The position numbers were made by a program, and so were the translations under genes. From the NCBI RefSeq assembly GCF_900109705.1, contig NZ_FOAI01000001.1, forward strand, positions 186,001 to 250,000: 64,000 nt of DNA, read 5' to 3'. This stretch comes from Roseivivax marinus (GTDB lineage: Bacteria; Pseudomonadota; Alphaproteobacteria; Rhodobacterales; Rhodobacteraceae). Below the pieces are notes generated by a model that worked only from the letters and a program-made list of their open reading frames with translations, was not told the DNA's origin and ran no database searches. Below, in pieces: positions 45,555 to 55,251 of this stretch (its first letter is position 1; every line of letters starts with the position of its first letter).

Positions 45555-46862
45555 TCAGTAGCCTGCGGCTTCCATCTCGTCGGCGGTCAGCGCCTGGGCC
45601 TTCTCGAGGGCCTCTTCAGCCGACTGCTGCCCGGCCAGAGCGGCCGAGAATTCCTGGCCCGCCAGGGTGCCGATGCCCGCGAATTCCGGGATCGCGACGA
45701 ACTGCACGCCGGTATAGGGGACTTCGTCCACCGACGGATTGGTCGGATCGGCGGCCTGGATCGACTCGAGCGTTTTCTGGGCGAAGGGCGCCGCGTCCAG
45801 GTATTCCTGGTTCTCGTAGAGCGAGGTGCGGGTGCCCGGAGGCACGTTGGCCCAGCCCTCTTCCTCGGCGACCAGTTCGGTGTAGCCCTTGGAGGTCGCC
45901 CACTGGACGAACTTCTTGGCAGCCTCTTCCGAGTCGGTGCCCGCCGGGATTGCCAGCGTCCACGCCCACAGCCAGTTGCTGCGCTTGCCGAGGCCGGCAT
46001 CCGGCGCCAGTGCGAAGCCGACGCTATCGGCGACGGTCGAGTCGTCGGGGTTGGTCACGAAGGATGCGGCCACGGTGGCGTCGATCCACATGCCGCACTT
46101 GCCCTGCTGGAACAGCGACAGGTTCTCGTTGAAGCCGTTGTTCGACGCGCCCGGAGGGCCGTATTCGTTCATCAGCCGCAGGTAGGTGTCGAGGGTGGTC
46201 GCCCAGGCCTCGGAGTCGAACTGCGGCTGCCAGTCCATGTCGAACCAGCGCGCGCCGAAAGAGTTCGACATCGCGGTGAGGAACGCCATGTTCTCGCCCC
46301 AGCCGGCCTTGCCGCGCAGGCAGATGCCGTAGACCTCGTTGTCCTTGTCGGTCATCGCCGCGGCGGCTTCCTCGATGAACTCCCACGTCGGAGCCTCGGG
46401 CATCTCCATGCCGGCCTCTTCCATGAGGTCGGTGCGGTACATGACCATCGAGCTCTCGCCGTAGAACGGTGCGGCGTAGAGCTCACCGTCGACGGTGAGG
46501 CCATCGCGAATTGCCGGCAGAAGGTCCTCGGCGTCGTACTCTTCCGGCAGGTCGTTGAGGGACACGAGCCAGTCGTTCTTGGCCCAGATCGGAACCTCGT
46601 AGGTGCCGATCGTCATCACGTCGAACTGACCACCATTGGAGGCGATGTCCTGCGTGACGCGCTGGCGCAGCACATTCTCTTCGAGGGTGACCCACTCGAG
46701 CTCGATGTCGGGGTTCTGTTCGGTGAAGTCCGCGGTGAGGCCCTGCATCCGGATCATGTCACCGTTGTTCACGGTGGCGATGGTGATGGTTTCGGCCGAT
46801 GCAGCCGCACCCCACACCAGTGCAATCGCCGTCGCCGCGCGACGTGCGTTCGTAAGGTACAT
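45555..46862 (-). CDS. smoE: Sorbitol/mannitol ABC transporter substrate-binding protein SmoE
   Basis: The 435-residue periplasmic binding protein of the carbohydrate uptake-1 family has a signal peptide (about residues 1-23, ending AAASA) followed by ETITIATVNNGDMIRMQGLT. It binds sorbitol/mannitol for SmoFGK. The body has typical segments MYRTDLMEEAGMEMPEAPTWEF and GKCGMWIDATVAASF. It is the first gene of the smo operon, preceded by a GGGAGGAG ribosome site, a TTGACG -35-like element and a 22-bp palindrome about 70 bases upstream. Confidence 0.95.
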   Translation of the reverse strand: MYLTNARRAATAIALVWGAAASAETITIATVNNGDMIRMQGLTADFTEQNPDIELEWVTLEENVLRQRVTQDIASNGGQFDVMTIGTYEVPIWAKNDWLVSLNDLPEEYDAEDLLPAIRDGLTVDGELYAAPFYGESSMVMYRTDLMEEAGMEMPEAPTWEFIEEAAAAMTDKDNEVYGICLRGKAGWGENMAFLTAMSNSFGARWFDMDWQPQFDSEAWATTLDTYLRLMNEYGPPGASNNGFNENLSLFQQGKCGMWIDATVAASFVTNPDDSTVADSVGFALAPDAGLGKRSNWLWAWTLAIPAGTDSEEAAKKFVQWATSKGYTELVAEEEGWANVPPGTRTSLYENQEYLDAAPFAQKTLESIQAADPTNPSVDEVPYTGVQFVAIPEFAGIGTLAGQEFSAALAGQQSAEEALEKAQALTADEMEAAGY

Positions 46863-46929
46863 CCCACTCCTCCCTTGGCTTGGATGTGTATCAGGAAGGT
46901 TACGTAGGAATGGTGCGCGCCGTCAATAA

Positions 46930-46951
46930 AAAGTTTTCGCGCGTAAACTTT
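46930..46951. promoter_or_regulatory. 22-bp operator-like palindrome upstream of smoE
   Basis: AAAGTTTTCGCGCGTAAACTTT is a perfect inverted repeat except for one central-flank pair. It is centred on CGCGCG, as LacI-family operators are centred on CG. It lies directly upstream of a TTGACG -35-like element (46921-46926, minus strand), between smoE and the LacI-family regulator gene. Confidence 0.72.
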
Positions 46952-47019
46952 TGAAGCTAATGTAGCCGGTTTCCGATGCCCCATGGAAAGGTGCGGGATT
47001 TCCGTGTGTTGCGCTCTGC

Positions 47020-48045
47020 TCAGGCAGAATCGCGCATGACCAGCTTGCCCTCGAACAGGGTCACTTCATGGGGCGTCTCTTGCCCTTCGAGGGCGCGGAA
47101 CAGCGTTTCGACCGCGTGACGGGAAATCGAATCGTAGTCCTGTGCCACGGTGGTCAGCGGCGGACAGGTGTAGCGCGAGAAAGGGTGGTCGTCGTGCCCC
47201 GCGACCCGGATGTGGCAGTCGGAGCCGCGACCGACCTTGAGGCCCCTCTCGTAGCACGCGGTGAGGAAGCCGATCGCCAGCCGGTCGTTGCTGCACAGCA
47301 CGGTGTCGGTGTCGAACCGGCCCGCGTCGAGCGCTGCCAGGCCCTCGCGCAGCCCGATCTCTTCGAAAGCCCAGCCTTCACCCGGAACCTGCACGATGTG
47401 CGGTGCATGGCCGAGAGCTTCCATGGCGGCGATGTAACCCTGCCGCCGCCTGTTCGCGTTGGGGTTCGCGGGGGTCTTCATCTCGAAGAAGCACGGCGGT
47501 TCGCCCGAGCGGCAGAGATAGTCCACCATGAGCCGCGAAAACTGCGGGTTGTCCGAGCCGACGAAGGCCAGCCCGAGGTCGCGGATCGAGCTGTCGAACA
47601 GCACCGTCGGTACATCGCCGCAGAACTTCTCGATCGCGGCGCGGTCCGAGAGGCGACCGAGAGGCGCCAGCAGCACGCCCGCCGGCTTGAGCGAACGCAG
47701 GCTGTCCAGGATGTCGTTCTCGAGGTCGGGCTCGCCGTGGGCACTGTAGAGCACCGGGGTGTATCCGGCTGCGATGCATGCCTGTTCCAGCGTCCGGGCG
47801 ATCTCGGCAAAGAAGGGGTCGGCAAGATAAGGGACCACGATCCCGACGTTCTTCGTCAGCTTCCGGTTCTGGTTCATCGCGAAGATGTTGGGCCGGTAGT
47901 CGTAGCGCTCGAGCGCGTCCTCGATCCGGGCGCGCGTTTTCGGGCGGACGCTGTCGGGGTCGTTGAAATACTTCGAGACCGTGGGTCGCGAGACGCCGCT
48001 GGCCGCGGCGAACTCTTCCATATTGCGAATCCTGGTCTCGGACAT
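47020..48045 (-). CDS. LacI-family transcriptional regulator of the smo operon
   Basis: The 341-residue protein has an N-terminal LacI helix-turn-helix (residues 1-55, with MEEFAAASGVSRPTVSKYFNDPDSVRPKTRARIEDALERYDYRPN) and a sugar-binding-protein-like effector domain. It lies immediately upstream of smoE on the same strand, so it most likely senses polyols and controls smoEFGK-smoS-mtlK. A degenerate copy of the smoE palindrome near 48129-48150 upstream of its own start suggests autoregulation. Whether it represses or activates cannot be told from the sequence. Confidence 0.88.
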   Translation of the reverse strand: MSETRIRNMEEFAAASGVSRPTVSKYFNDPDSVRPKTRARIEDALERYDYRPNIFAMNQNRKLTKNVGIVVPYLADPFFAEIARTLEQACIAAGYTPVLYSAHGEPDLENDILDSLRSLKPAGVLLAPLGRLSDRAAIEKFCGDVPTVLFDSSIRDLGLAFVGSDNPQFSRLMVDYLCRSGEPPCFFEMKTPANPNANRRRQGYIAAMEALGHAPHIVQVPGEGWAFEEIGLREGLAALDAGRFDTDTVLCSNDRLAIGFLTACYERGLKVGRGSDCHIRVAGHDDHPFSRYTCPPLTTVAQDYDSISRHAVETLFRALEGQETPHEVTLFEGKLVMRDSA

Positions 48046-48128
48046 GCGGCCAGCCTCCCATGCGCCGACCTGCTTCGGTCGGCGGTTCGTCCCCCGACCT
48101 CAGCGTTATTTGTCACGCGAAAAAACGC

Positions 48129-48150
48129 AATCCTTCCGCGCGTAAATTTA
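48129..48150. promoter_or_regulatory. Half-conserved copy of the smo operator upstream of the LacI gene
   Basis: CGCGCGTAAATTT (48137-48149) repeats the centre and right half of the smoE palindrome; the left half is degenerate. It sits about 90 bases upstream of the LacI-family start codon. Confidence 0.5.
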
Positions 48151-48176
48151 TGGAAAGTTCGAGCGGCGCCGCCGGG

Positions 48177-49355
48177 TCAGCCGCGCGCGGCTTCGGCCTC
48201 GATCGCCTTGCGCGACTTGCGCGCGCGTTCGGTCGCTGATTTCAGCTGGCCGCAGGCCGCCATGATGTCCTCGCCCCGCGGCGTGCGGATCGGCGACGCA
48301 TAGCCGGCCTTGTAGACGATGTCAGCGAAGGCCTCGATCCTGCTCCAGTCCGAACGTTCGTAGGGGGCGCCGGGCCATTCGTTGAACGGGATCAGGTTGA
48401 TCTTGGCGGGGATGCCCTTGATCAGGTTCACCAGCCTACGCGCATCCGCGTCGCTGTCGTTCACGTCCTTGAGCATCACGTATTCAAACGTGATCCGCTC
48501 CGAGTTCGAGAGGCGCGGATATTCCTTGAGCGCGCCGAGCAGCGCCTCGATGTTCCACTTCTTGTTGATCGGCACGAGCTTGTTGCGAACCTCGTCCGTG
48601 GTCGCGTGGAACGACACGGCAAGCTGGCAGCCGATCTCTTCGGCGCAGCGCGCGATCTCGGGGACGATGCCCGAGGTCGACAGCGTGATGCGGCGACGCG
48701 AGAGCGCGATGCCCTCACCGTCCATGACGATCTTCATGGCGTCGCGCACGTTGTCGAAGTTGTAGAGCGGCTCGCCCATGCCCATCAGCACGACGTTCGA
48801 CAGGAGCCGCGTCTCGTTCTTGGGGCCGCCGCGTTCGGGCCACTCGCCGAGGTCGTCGCGCGCCAGCATGACCTGGCCGACGATCTCGTCGGGGGTCAGG
48901 TTGCGGACCAGCTTCTGCGTGCCGGTGTGGCAGAACGAACAGGTCAGCGTGCAGCCCACCTGGCTCGAGATGCACAGCGTGCCGCGATCGGATTCGGGGA
49001 TGTAGACGACCTCGACCTCGTGACCGCCGGCAATACGAACAAGGTATTTGCGGGTGCCGTCGGCCGACACATTGCGCGACACCATCTCGGGCAGGCGGAT
49101 GACGAAGTTGTCCGAAAGGAGCTGGCGGTAGTCCTTGGACAGGTTCGTCATGTCCGCGAAGTCGCGCACACCCCAGTAGTAGATCCACTGCCAGACCTGG
49201 TTCACCCGCATCTTGACCTGCTTCTCGGGCGTCCCGGCAGCAAGGAAGGCGTCGCGCATGGCGTCGCGCGAAAGGCCGACGAGGTTCAGCGGTCCCTCCG
49301 GCGCCTTGCGGGGGATCGTGACGAGGTCCTGTGTGATCGGTGCGGTCGCGGTCAT
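48177..49355 (-). CDS. rlmN: 23S rRNA (A2503-C2)/tRNA (A37) methyltransferase RlmN
   Basis: The 392-residue radical SAM enzyme methylates C2 of adenosine in 23S rRNA (A2503) and some tRNAs. The cluster motif CxxxCxxC is in [14 protein letters not shown]; it also has [34 protein letters not shown] and a C-terminal catalytic Cys in the segment DIMAACGQL. The N-terminal [21 protein letters not shown] segment is the accessory domain. I use the ATG at 49355 (GGAG about 9 bases upstream); a TTG at 49361 is also in frame. Confidence 0.97.
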   Translation of the reverse strand: MTATAPITQDLVTIPRKAPEGPLNLVGLSRDAMRDAFLAAGTPEKQVKMRVNQVWQWIYYWGVRDFADMTNLSKDYRQLLSDNFVIRLPEMVSRNVSADGTRKYLVRIAGGHEVEVVYIPESDRGTLCISSQVGCTLTCSFCHTGTQKLVRNLTPDEIVGQVMLARDDLGEWPERGGPKNETRLLSNVVLMGMGEPLYNFDNVRDAMKIVMDGEGIALSRRRITLSTSGIVPEIARCAEEIGCQLAVSFHATTDEVRNKLVPINKKWNIEALLGALKEYPRLSNSERITFEYVMLKDVNDSDADARRLVNLIKGIPAKINLIPFNEWPGAPYERSDWSRIEAFADIVYKAGYASPIRTPRGEDIMAACGQLKSATERARKSRKAIEAEAARG

Positions 49356-49519
49356 GTCCAACGCTCCATCGGGAAGCCGGGTGCATACATCATTCGGGTG
49401 TCCGACGCAATTTGGGGTCGTCTGGTCAAAACGAAAGGGGCGGCCGCACGGCGCCCGCCCTCATCTGTATCTGTCATATGCTGCGGGACCTGACGATCAA
49501 CGTCCGCCCCGCTCGCTGA

Positions 49520-50095
49520 TCAGCTGTCGCTGCTTGCCTCGGCGTCAGAGCCGCCGCCATCGCTGGAGCAGCGCTGCTGAGCATCCTCGACCGCAGCGGT
49601 GAACCCGAGCAGAGAGAACGTGTCCTCGGTCTGCGTCCCGCGCGAAGAGCGTGCGGTGACCACAGCATCGGCGCCGCGCTTCATTGCGGTTACGATGCGG
49701 GCATCGTCCTGCGGCGACGGCGGCCACGCCCACTCGCCCTCGGTGAACAATTCGAACTCGGACCCGCCGATATTCATGTTCACGGTCGAGTTCTCGGCGA
49801 ACGGGTAGCCACCGGTGAACGCGACCTGCCCCTGCACCTCGGCGCCCGGGCGGAAGAACACCATCAGGAGAATCTCGCCCCGCGTCACCGACACCACGCG
49901 GCCGTCGCGGGTGTTCTCGCTTTCCTTGAAGGTCGTCACCGCCCAGCATTCACGCGGGTCGCTGCCCTCGAAAACCGACCAGTCGGTCATCGCGTCCACG
50001 CGATTGCTGCTTTCCGCGTCCTGTGCCGCGACCGTGCCCACCAGGGCGAGCGACAGAAGCCCCCCGGTCAGCGCGCCCTTCGTCCATGCCATCAT
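49520..50095 (-). CDS. Secreted IalB-like (invasion-associated locus B family) protein
   Basis: The 191-residue protein has a signal peptide (about residues 1-25, ending TVAAQD). A compact beta-rich domain of the IalB family follows, with WSVFEGSDPRECWAVTTF, VTRGEILLMVFFRPGAEVQGQVAF and ARSSRGTQTEDTFSLLGFTAAV. IalB-type proteins are widespread in alphaproteobacterial periplasms and their biochemical role is not settled; the name comes from Bartonella. The C-terminal Ser/Asp/Glu-rich tail looks disordered. The start at 50095 has GGAGG 8 bases upstream. Confidence 0.85.
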   Translation of the reverse strand: MMAWTKGALTGGLLSLALVGTVAAQDAESSNRVDAMTDWSVFEGSDPRECWAVTTFKESENTRDGRVVSVTRGEILLMVFFRPGAEVQGQVAFTGGYPFAENSTVNMNIGGSEFELFTEGEWAWPPSPQDDARIVTAMKRGADAVVTARSSRGTQTEDTFSLLGFTAAVEDAQQRCSSDGGGSDAEASSDS

Positions 50096-50263
50096 GCGAC
50101 CAGCCTCCAGCCGTCCTGAACCTCTTCGCGTCGCGGGTTGCACCCCATCTGCGTGTGCTTATGGTGATTTTTCCGGGCCGCGACGGCGCGAAACCTACTC
50201 GTATTTTGCCGGACGCGAAAACCCCTCTCGGCAGAATATCGCTGAGACGTGAGGACACCTGAC

Positions 50264-51265
50264 ATGATCGCGGGCGCAATCCCCCTGGCGGAAATCTGGC
50301 GCGGGCCGATCGCCGAGTCCGTCCACCTTGGACACGCGGTGATCGCCCGCGACGACGGCACGCTCGAAGACGCCTTCGGCGCGCCCGAGACAATGGTGCT
50401 GCCGCGGTCCTCGGCCAAGATGATTCAGGCGCTGCCGCTGGTGGCCTCCGGGGCCGCCGATGCGGCCGGGCTTTCGTCGCGCCACCTCGCGCTTGCCTGC
50501 GCGAGCCACGAGGGCGCGCCCCTGCATGTCGAGGCGGTCGGTGACTGGCTGGAGGCGCGCAGGCTGTCAGAGGCCGACCTGCGCTGCGGCGCGCAGCCGC
50601 CAAGGGACCGCGCCCTCAAGCACGAGATGATTCGCGCGGGCGGGACACCGGACCAGCGCCACAACAATTGCTCGGGCAAGCACGCGGGCTTCTTGACGCT
50701 GATGCAGCACCTGGGCGCGGGGGCCGAGTATCACGAGGCCGACCACCCGGTGCAGGTGGCTGCCCGAGAGGCATTCGAGACGGTCACCGACCGGACCAGC
50801 CCGTTCTACGGGATCGACGGCTGCTCGGCGCCGAACTTCGCCACCACCGTTGCGGCGATGGGCCGGGCGATGGCGTGGTTCGCGACCGCGCATGGTCGCT
50901 CGGACCCGCTGTCGCTGGCGGCCGCCCGGCTGGTGCAAGCGATGATCGCACACCCGATGGAGGTCGCCGGAGAAGGCCGCGCCTGCACGCTCCTGATGCG
51001 AGCGGCGACCGAGCCAGTGGCCCTCAAGACCGGGGCGGAGGGCTTCTTCATAGCGATCCTGCCCGAGCGCGGGCTCGGGGTGGCGCTCAAGGCTGCGGAC
51101 GGGGCGACGCGGGCGGCGGAATGCGCGGTGGCGGCGCTGCTCGTGCGACTCGGCGCGCTCGATTCGCGACACCCGGACGTGGTGCGGTTCCTGAATCCCG
51201 AGATCCGCAACTTCCGCGGTGTGGTCACTGGTCAGATCAGGCCAGCGGACAACATTTTCGCCTGA
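50264..51265 (+). CDS. Asparaginase (type II thermolabile family, COG4448)
   Basis: The 333-residue protein begins IPLAEIWRGPIAESVHLGHAV and contains RHNNCSGKHAGFLTLMQHLG and SPFYGIDGCSAPNFATT. These segments identify the thermolabile L-asparaginase II family seen in Rhizobium, which is unrelated to E. coli AnsA/AnsB. It would hydrolyse L-asparagine to aspartate and ammonia. The ATG at 50264 follows a GTGAGGAC site. It is convergent with serB. Confidence 0.88.
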   Translation: MIAGAIPLAEIWRGPIAESVHLGHAVIARDDGTLEDAFGAPETMVLPRSSAKMIQALPLVASGAADAAGLSSRHLALACASHEGAPLHVEAVGDWLEARRLSEADLRCGAQPPRDRALKHEMIRAGGTPDQRHNNCSGKHAGFLTLMQHLGAGAEYHEADHPVQVAAREAFETVTDRTSPFYGIDGCSAPNFATTVAAMGRAMAWFATAHGRSDPLSLAAARLVQAMIAHPMEVAGEGRACTLLMRAATEPVALKTGAEGFFIAILPERGLGVALKAADGATRAAECAVAALLVRLGALDSRHPDVVRFLNPEIRNFRGVVTGQIRPADNIFA

Positions 51266-51280
51266 AACGAGGCGCCGAGC

Positions 51281-52156
51281 CTAGGCCGGGGTCGCGAAGT
51301 CCGACCGCGCGTAGCCCTGCAGGAACAGCAGCGCCGTAAGGTCGCCGTGGTTCACGCGGACCTCGCAGGCCTCCTGCACGGACGGCTTGGCGTGGAGGGC
51401 GACGCCGGTGCCGGCGCGCTCCAGCATCCCGAGATCGTTTGCGCCGTCGCCCACGGCGATCACGTCTGTCTCGGACAGCCCGAGCCGGGCGCTGATCTCG
51501 GACAGCGCCTGCACCTTCGCTTCGCGCCCGAGGATCGGCTGCGCGACCTCTCCGGTCAGCGTGCCGTCTTCCATCAAGAGCGTGTTCGCGCGGTGCTCGT
51601 CGAAGCCGATCTGTTCGGCGATGCGCGCGGTAAAGGCGGTGAAGCCGCCAGAGACCAGCGCCGCGTGGCCGCCCTCCGCCTTCATCGTCGCGATCAGTTC
51701 CGGACCGCCGGGCATCAGCTCGATCCGGGTGGCGATGACCCGATCGACGATATCCTCGGGAAGGCCCTTCAGCAGCGCGACGCGCTCGGTCAGCGCGCCC
51801 TCGAAGTCGAGTTCGCCGTTCATGGCGCGGGCGGTGATCTCCTTCACATGCGCGCCTACGCCGGCTTCCTCGGCCAGCTCGTCGATGCACTCCTGCCGGA
51901 TCATCGTGGAATCCATGTCCGCCAGCAGCATGCGCTTGCGGCGTCCCTCGGTGGGCTGAACCACGAGGTCGGTGCGCTGCCGTTGCAGGTCGGCCCACAC
52001 GTCCCAGCGGTTCGAGGGGACTTCGGCCAGCGTGAATTCCGCCGCCTCGTCGGGGGCAAGCCACACCGCGTCGCCGCCACCCCAGGCGTCGCGCAGGGCG
52101 TGGACAAGGGCGGGATCGAGCACGCCCCGGGGCGCGATGAGCGTGGCGGTGAACAT
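51281..52156 (-). CDS. serB: Phosphoserine phosphatase
   Basis: The 291-residue HAD-superfamily enzyme catalyses the last step of serine biosynthesis. The nucleophile motif is [19 protein letters not shown], motif II is [13 protein letters not shown] and motif IV is [14 protein letters not shown]. The first 70 residues form an ACT-like regulatory extension, as in the long SerB form. It is divergent from serC-serA, so the three serine genes are grouped around one 158-base spacer. Confidence 0.96.
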   Translation of the reverse strand: MFTATLIAPRGVLDPALVHALRDAWGGGDAVWLAPDEAAEFTLAEVPSNRWDVWADLQRQRTDLVVQPTEGRRKRMLLADMDSTMIRQECIDELAEEAGVGAHVKEITARAMNGELDFEGALTERVALLKGLPEDIVDRVIATRIELMPGGPELIATMKAEGGHAALVSGGFTAFTARIAEQIGFDEHRANTLLMEDGTLTGEVAQPILGREAKVQALSEISARLGLSETDVIAVGDGANDLGMLERAGTGVALHAKPSVQEACEVRVNHGDLTALLFLQGYARSDFATPA

Positions 52157-52235
52157 GGGCGCGAGTTTCCGATAGAGGACGCGAGGCGCGTGATTTCGAC
52201 TGTTCCGGCCCCCGTAGCGCCATTTTCGCGCTTGT

Positions 52236-52314
52236 GGAACCGGGGGCGCGACCGTATCTGCGGCGGTGGGACACCCCTCCCCAACGAGGGGCTTCTATCT
52301 GGAAGGTTAGATAC
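52236..52314 (+). ncRNA. Structured serC leader, candidate serC-motif RNA
   Basis: The leader of serC has a hairpin CCCCTCCCCAACGAGGGG (52274-52291). Downstream, TATCT (52296-52300) can pair locally with AGATA (52309-52313) around the GGAAGG ribosome site. An upstream GTATCT (52254-52259) can instead pair with AGATAC (52309-52314), giving two mutually exclusive states affecting the serC start. This resembles the serC RNA motif described computationally in alphaproteobacteria; I recognise the context and layout rather than a verified consensus alignment. Confidence 0.62.
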
Positions 52315-53472
52315 ATGACCACGACCGAAAAACCGGCCGCGCGGCCGGCCAATCCGCGCTTTTCTTCCGGCCCCTGTGCCAAGATCCCCGGCTTCACCCT
52401 CGACATGCTGAACGACGCGCCCCTGGGGCGGTCGCATCGCGCCTCCGTGGGCAAGACCAAGCTCAAGGACGCGATCGAGGGCACCCGCGAGGTGCTGGGC
52501 GTGCCCGCCGACTACCGCATCGGGATCGTGCCCGCCTCGGACACCGGCGCCGTCGAGATGGCGATGTGGTCGATGCTTGGCGCCCGCAAGGCGACGATGG
52601 TCGCCTGGGAAAGCTTCGGCGCGGGCTGGGTCACCGACGTGGTCAAGCAGCTCAAGATCGATGCCGACGTGGTCGAGGCCGACTACGGCCGCATCGTCGA
52701 CATGGCCGCGCTGGACTACGACACCGACGTTGTCTTTACTTGGAACGGCACGACCTCGGGCGTGCGGGTGCCGAACGGCGACGCGATCCCGGCGGACCGC
52801 GCGGGCCTGACGATCTGTGATGCGACCTCGGCCGCCTTCGCGCAGGACCTGCCGTGGGACAAGCTCGATGTGGTCACCTTCTCCTGGCAGAAGGTCATGG
52901 GGGGCGAGGCCGCGCACGGTGTGCTGGTGCTGTCCCCGCGTGCCGTGGAGCGCCTTGAAAACTACACCCCCGCGTGGCCGCTGCCCAAGATCTTCCGCAT
53001 GACCAAGGGCGGCAAGCTCAACGAGGGGATCTTCGAAGGCGCGACGATCAACACGCCGTCCATGCTGTGCGTCGAGGACTACCTTGTCGCACTGGACTGG
53101 GCCCGCCGGATCGGCGGCCGCGAGGCGCTGCAGGCGCGGGCGGATGCCAACGCGCAGGTCGTCTGGGACTTCTGCGAGACGCGCGACTGGATCGCCAACC
53201 TCGCCGAGGATCCGGCGACGCGGTCGAACACCTCCGTGTGCCTCAAGTTCACCGATGCGCGCATCTCCGATGCCGGCGCCTTCGCCAAGGCCGTTCAGAA
53301 GCGGCTCGAGGCCGAGGGCGTGGCTCTGGACGTGGGCGCCTACCGCGACGCGCCCGCAGGTCTGCGGATCTGGTGCGGCAGCACGGTCGAAACCGCGGAT
53401 GTCGAGGCGTTGATGCCCTGGATCGAGTGGGCGTTCCACGCCGAGCTTGACGCCCAGGCGCAGGCCGCCTGA
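52315..53472 (+). CDS. serC: Phosphoserine aminotransferase
   Basis: The 385-residue PLP enzyme converts 3-phosphohydroxypyruvate to phosphoserine. It belongs to the short Rhizobium/Rhodobacter-type SerC subgroup, with [20 protein letters not shown] at the start and the PLP lysine in [17 protein letters not shown]. The ATG at 52315 is preceded by GGAAGG, which can be hidden in a leader hairpin. serA follows after 114 bases. Confidence 0.96.
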   Translation: MTTTEKPAARPANPRFSSGPCAKIPGFTLDMLNDAPLGRSHRASVGKTKLKDAIEGTREVLGVPADYRIGIVPASDTGAVEMAMWSMLGARKATMVAWESFGAGWVTDVVKQLKIDADVVEADYGRIVDMAALDYDTDVVFTWNGTTSGVRVPNGDAIPADRAGLTICDATSAAFAQDLPWDKLDVVTFSWQKVMGGEAAHGVLVLSPRAVERLENYTPAWPLPKIFRMTKGGKLNEGIFEGATINTPSMLCVEDYLVALDWARRIGGREALQARADANAQVVWDFCETRDWIANLAEDPATRSNTSVCLKFTDARISDAGAFAKAVQKRLEAEGVALDVGAYRDAPAGLRIWCGSTVETADVEALMPWIEWAFHAELDAQAQAA

Positions 53473-53586
53473 TCCATCCCGCCTTCGCCCGGCATGCCGG
53501 GCTTTCCTGACGGACCCGGCGCCGCGGACACCCGCGGCGCCGCACCGGGGAACTCCCATTCCATCCTGCTCGCAAGGACCCGTTCC

Positions 53587-55182
53587 ATGGCACCCAAAGT
53601 TCTGATTTCCGACAAGCTCTCCGCCGCCGCCGTCCAGATCTTCAAGGATCGCGGCATCGAGGTCGACTTCCAGCCCGACCTCGGAAAGGACAAGGACAAG
53701 CTGGCCGAGGTGATCGGCCAGTACGATGGCCTCGCCATCCGCTCGGCCACCAAGGTCACGCCGAAGATCCTTGAGAACGCGCCGAATCTGAAGGTGATCG
53801 GCCGCGCCGGTATCGGTGTCGACAACATCGACAAGGAGGCTGCGTCCAAGCAGGGCGTGATCGTGATGAACACGCCGTTCGGCAACATGATCACCACCGC
53901 CGAGCACGCCATCGCGATGATGTTCGCCGTCGCGCGCCAGATCCCCGAAGCGTCGACATCGACCCATGCCGGCAAGTGGGAGAAGTCCAAGTTCATGGGC
54001 GTCGAACTGACCGGCAAGACGCTCGGCGTTATCGGCGCCGGCAATATCGGCGGCATTGTCTGCGACCGGGCGCGCGGCCTGAAGATGAAGGTCGCGGCCT
54101 ACGACCCCTACCTGAGCCAGGAGAAGGCGGACCAGATGGGTGTCGAGAAGGTCGAGCTCGACGAGCTGCTGACCCGCGCCGACTTCATCACGCTGCACGT
54201 GCCGCTGACCGACCAGACCCGCAACATCCTGTCGCGCGAGAACCTCGCCAAGACCAAGAAGGGCGTGCGGATCATCAACTGCGCCCGCGGCGGCCTGGTC
54301 GACGAGCAGGCGCTGGCCGATATGCTGAAGGAGGGTCACGTCGCGGGCGCCGCCTTCGACGTGTTCGCCGAGGAGCCCGCGACGGACAACCCGCTCTTCG
54401 GCCTGCCGAACGTGGTGTGCACCCCGCACCTCGGCGCGGCGACCACCGAGGCGCAGGAGAACGTGGCCCTGCAGGTCGCCGAGCAGATGGCGAACTACCT
54501 GCTGACCGGCGCTGTCGAGAACGCGCTCAACATGCCGTCCGTTTCGGCGGAGGAAGCCAAGGTCATGGGGCCGTGGATCAAGCTCTCGGACCATCTCGGC
54601 AGCTTCATCGGTCAGATGACGGACGAGCCGATCAAGGCGATCAACATCCTCTACGACGGCTCGGTCTCCGAGATGAACCTCGCGGCACTGAACTGCTCGG
54701 TCGTGGCAGGCATCATGAAGCGGGTGAACCCCGACGTGAACATGGTGTCGGCCCCGCTGATCGCGCAGGAGCGCGGCATCCGGATCTCGACCACCAACCA
54801 GGCGCAGTCGGGTGCGTTCGAGGGCTACATCAAGGTCACCGTCGTGACCGACAAGCGTGAGCGCTCGATCGCGGGCACGGTGTTCTCGGACGGCAAGCCG
54901 CGCTTCATCCAGATCAAGGGCATCAACATCGACGCCGAGATCGGCCGCCACATGCTCTACACCACGAACGAGGACGTGCCTGGCATCATCGGCACGCTGG
55001 GCCAGACCATGGGCCAGAACGGCGTGAACATCGCGAACTTCACGCTCGGCCGGTCCAAGGCCAAGGGCGAGGCGATCGCCTTGCTCTACGTCGACGACGT
55101 GGTGCCCGCGGACGTGATCGGCGCGCTCGAGGACACCGGCATGTTCCAGCAGGTGAAGCCGCTACAGTTCGACGTGGCCTGA
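53587..55182 (+). CDS. serA: D-3-phosphoglycerate dehydrogenase
   Basis: The 531-residue long-form SerA catalyses the first committed step of serine synthesis. The catalytic domain has the NAD loop GVIGAGNIGGIV and the catalytic Arg/Glu/His segments INCARGGLVDEQAL and TPHLGAATTEAQ. An intervening ASB domain (about residues 320-450) is followed by a C-terminal ACT domain ending about residue 530. The ATG at 53587 gives the family start MAPKVLISDKLS. It is downstream of serC and ends at a terminator. Confidence 0.97.
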   Translation: MAPKVLISDKLSAAAVQIFKDRGIEVDFQPDLGKDKDKLAEVIGQYDGLAIRSATKVTPKILENAPNLKVIGRAGIGVDNIDKEAASKQGVIVMNTPFGNMITTAEHAIAMMFAVARQIPEASTSTHAGKWEKSKFMGVELTGKTLGVIGAGNIGGIVCDRARGLKMKVAAYDPYLSQEKADQMGVEKVELDELLTRADFITLHVPLTDQTRNILSRENLAKTKKGVRIINCARGGLVDEQALADMLKEGHVAGAAFDVFAEEPATDNPLFGLPNVVCTPHLGAATTEAQENVALQVAEQMANYLLTGAVENALNMPSVSAEEAKVMGPWIKLSDHLGSFIGQMTDEPIKAINILYDGSVSEMNLAALNCSVVAGIMKRVNPDVNMVSAPLIAQERGIRISTTNQAQSGAFEGYIKVTVVTDKRERSIAGTVFSDGKPRFIQIKGINIDAEIGRHMLYTTNEDVPGIIGTLGQTMGQNGVNIANFTLGRSKAKGEAIALLYVDDVVPADVIGALEDTGMFQQVKPLQFDVA

Positions 55183-55210
55183 GCCGCAGCGACCTCGGTA
55201 AAATCGGAAG

Positions 55211-55241
55211 GCGGCGCGGGCAGATGTCCGCGCCGCTTTTC
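55211..55241 (+). terminator. Rho-independent terminator after serA
   Basis: A 9-base perfect stem (55211-55219 with 55228-55236), an 8-base loop and TTTTC. It lies about 28 bases after the stop codon. Confidence 0.75.
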
Positions 55242-55251
55242 TGTTGAAAGG

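Noticed and set aside
51901-54951. 1016-residue minus-strand frame opposite serC and serA
   Set aside because: Shadow frame. Only its end overlaps serB's region, and serC/serA are clearly coding on the plus strand.
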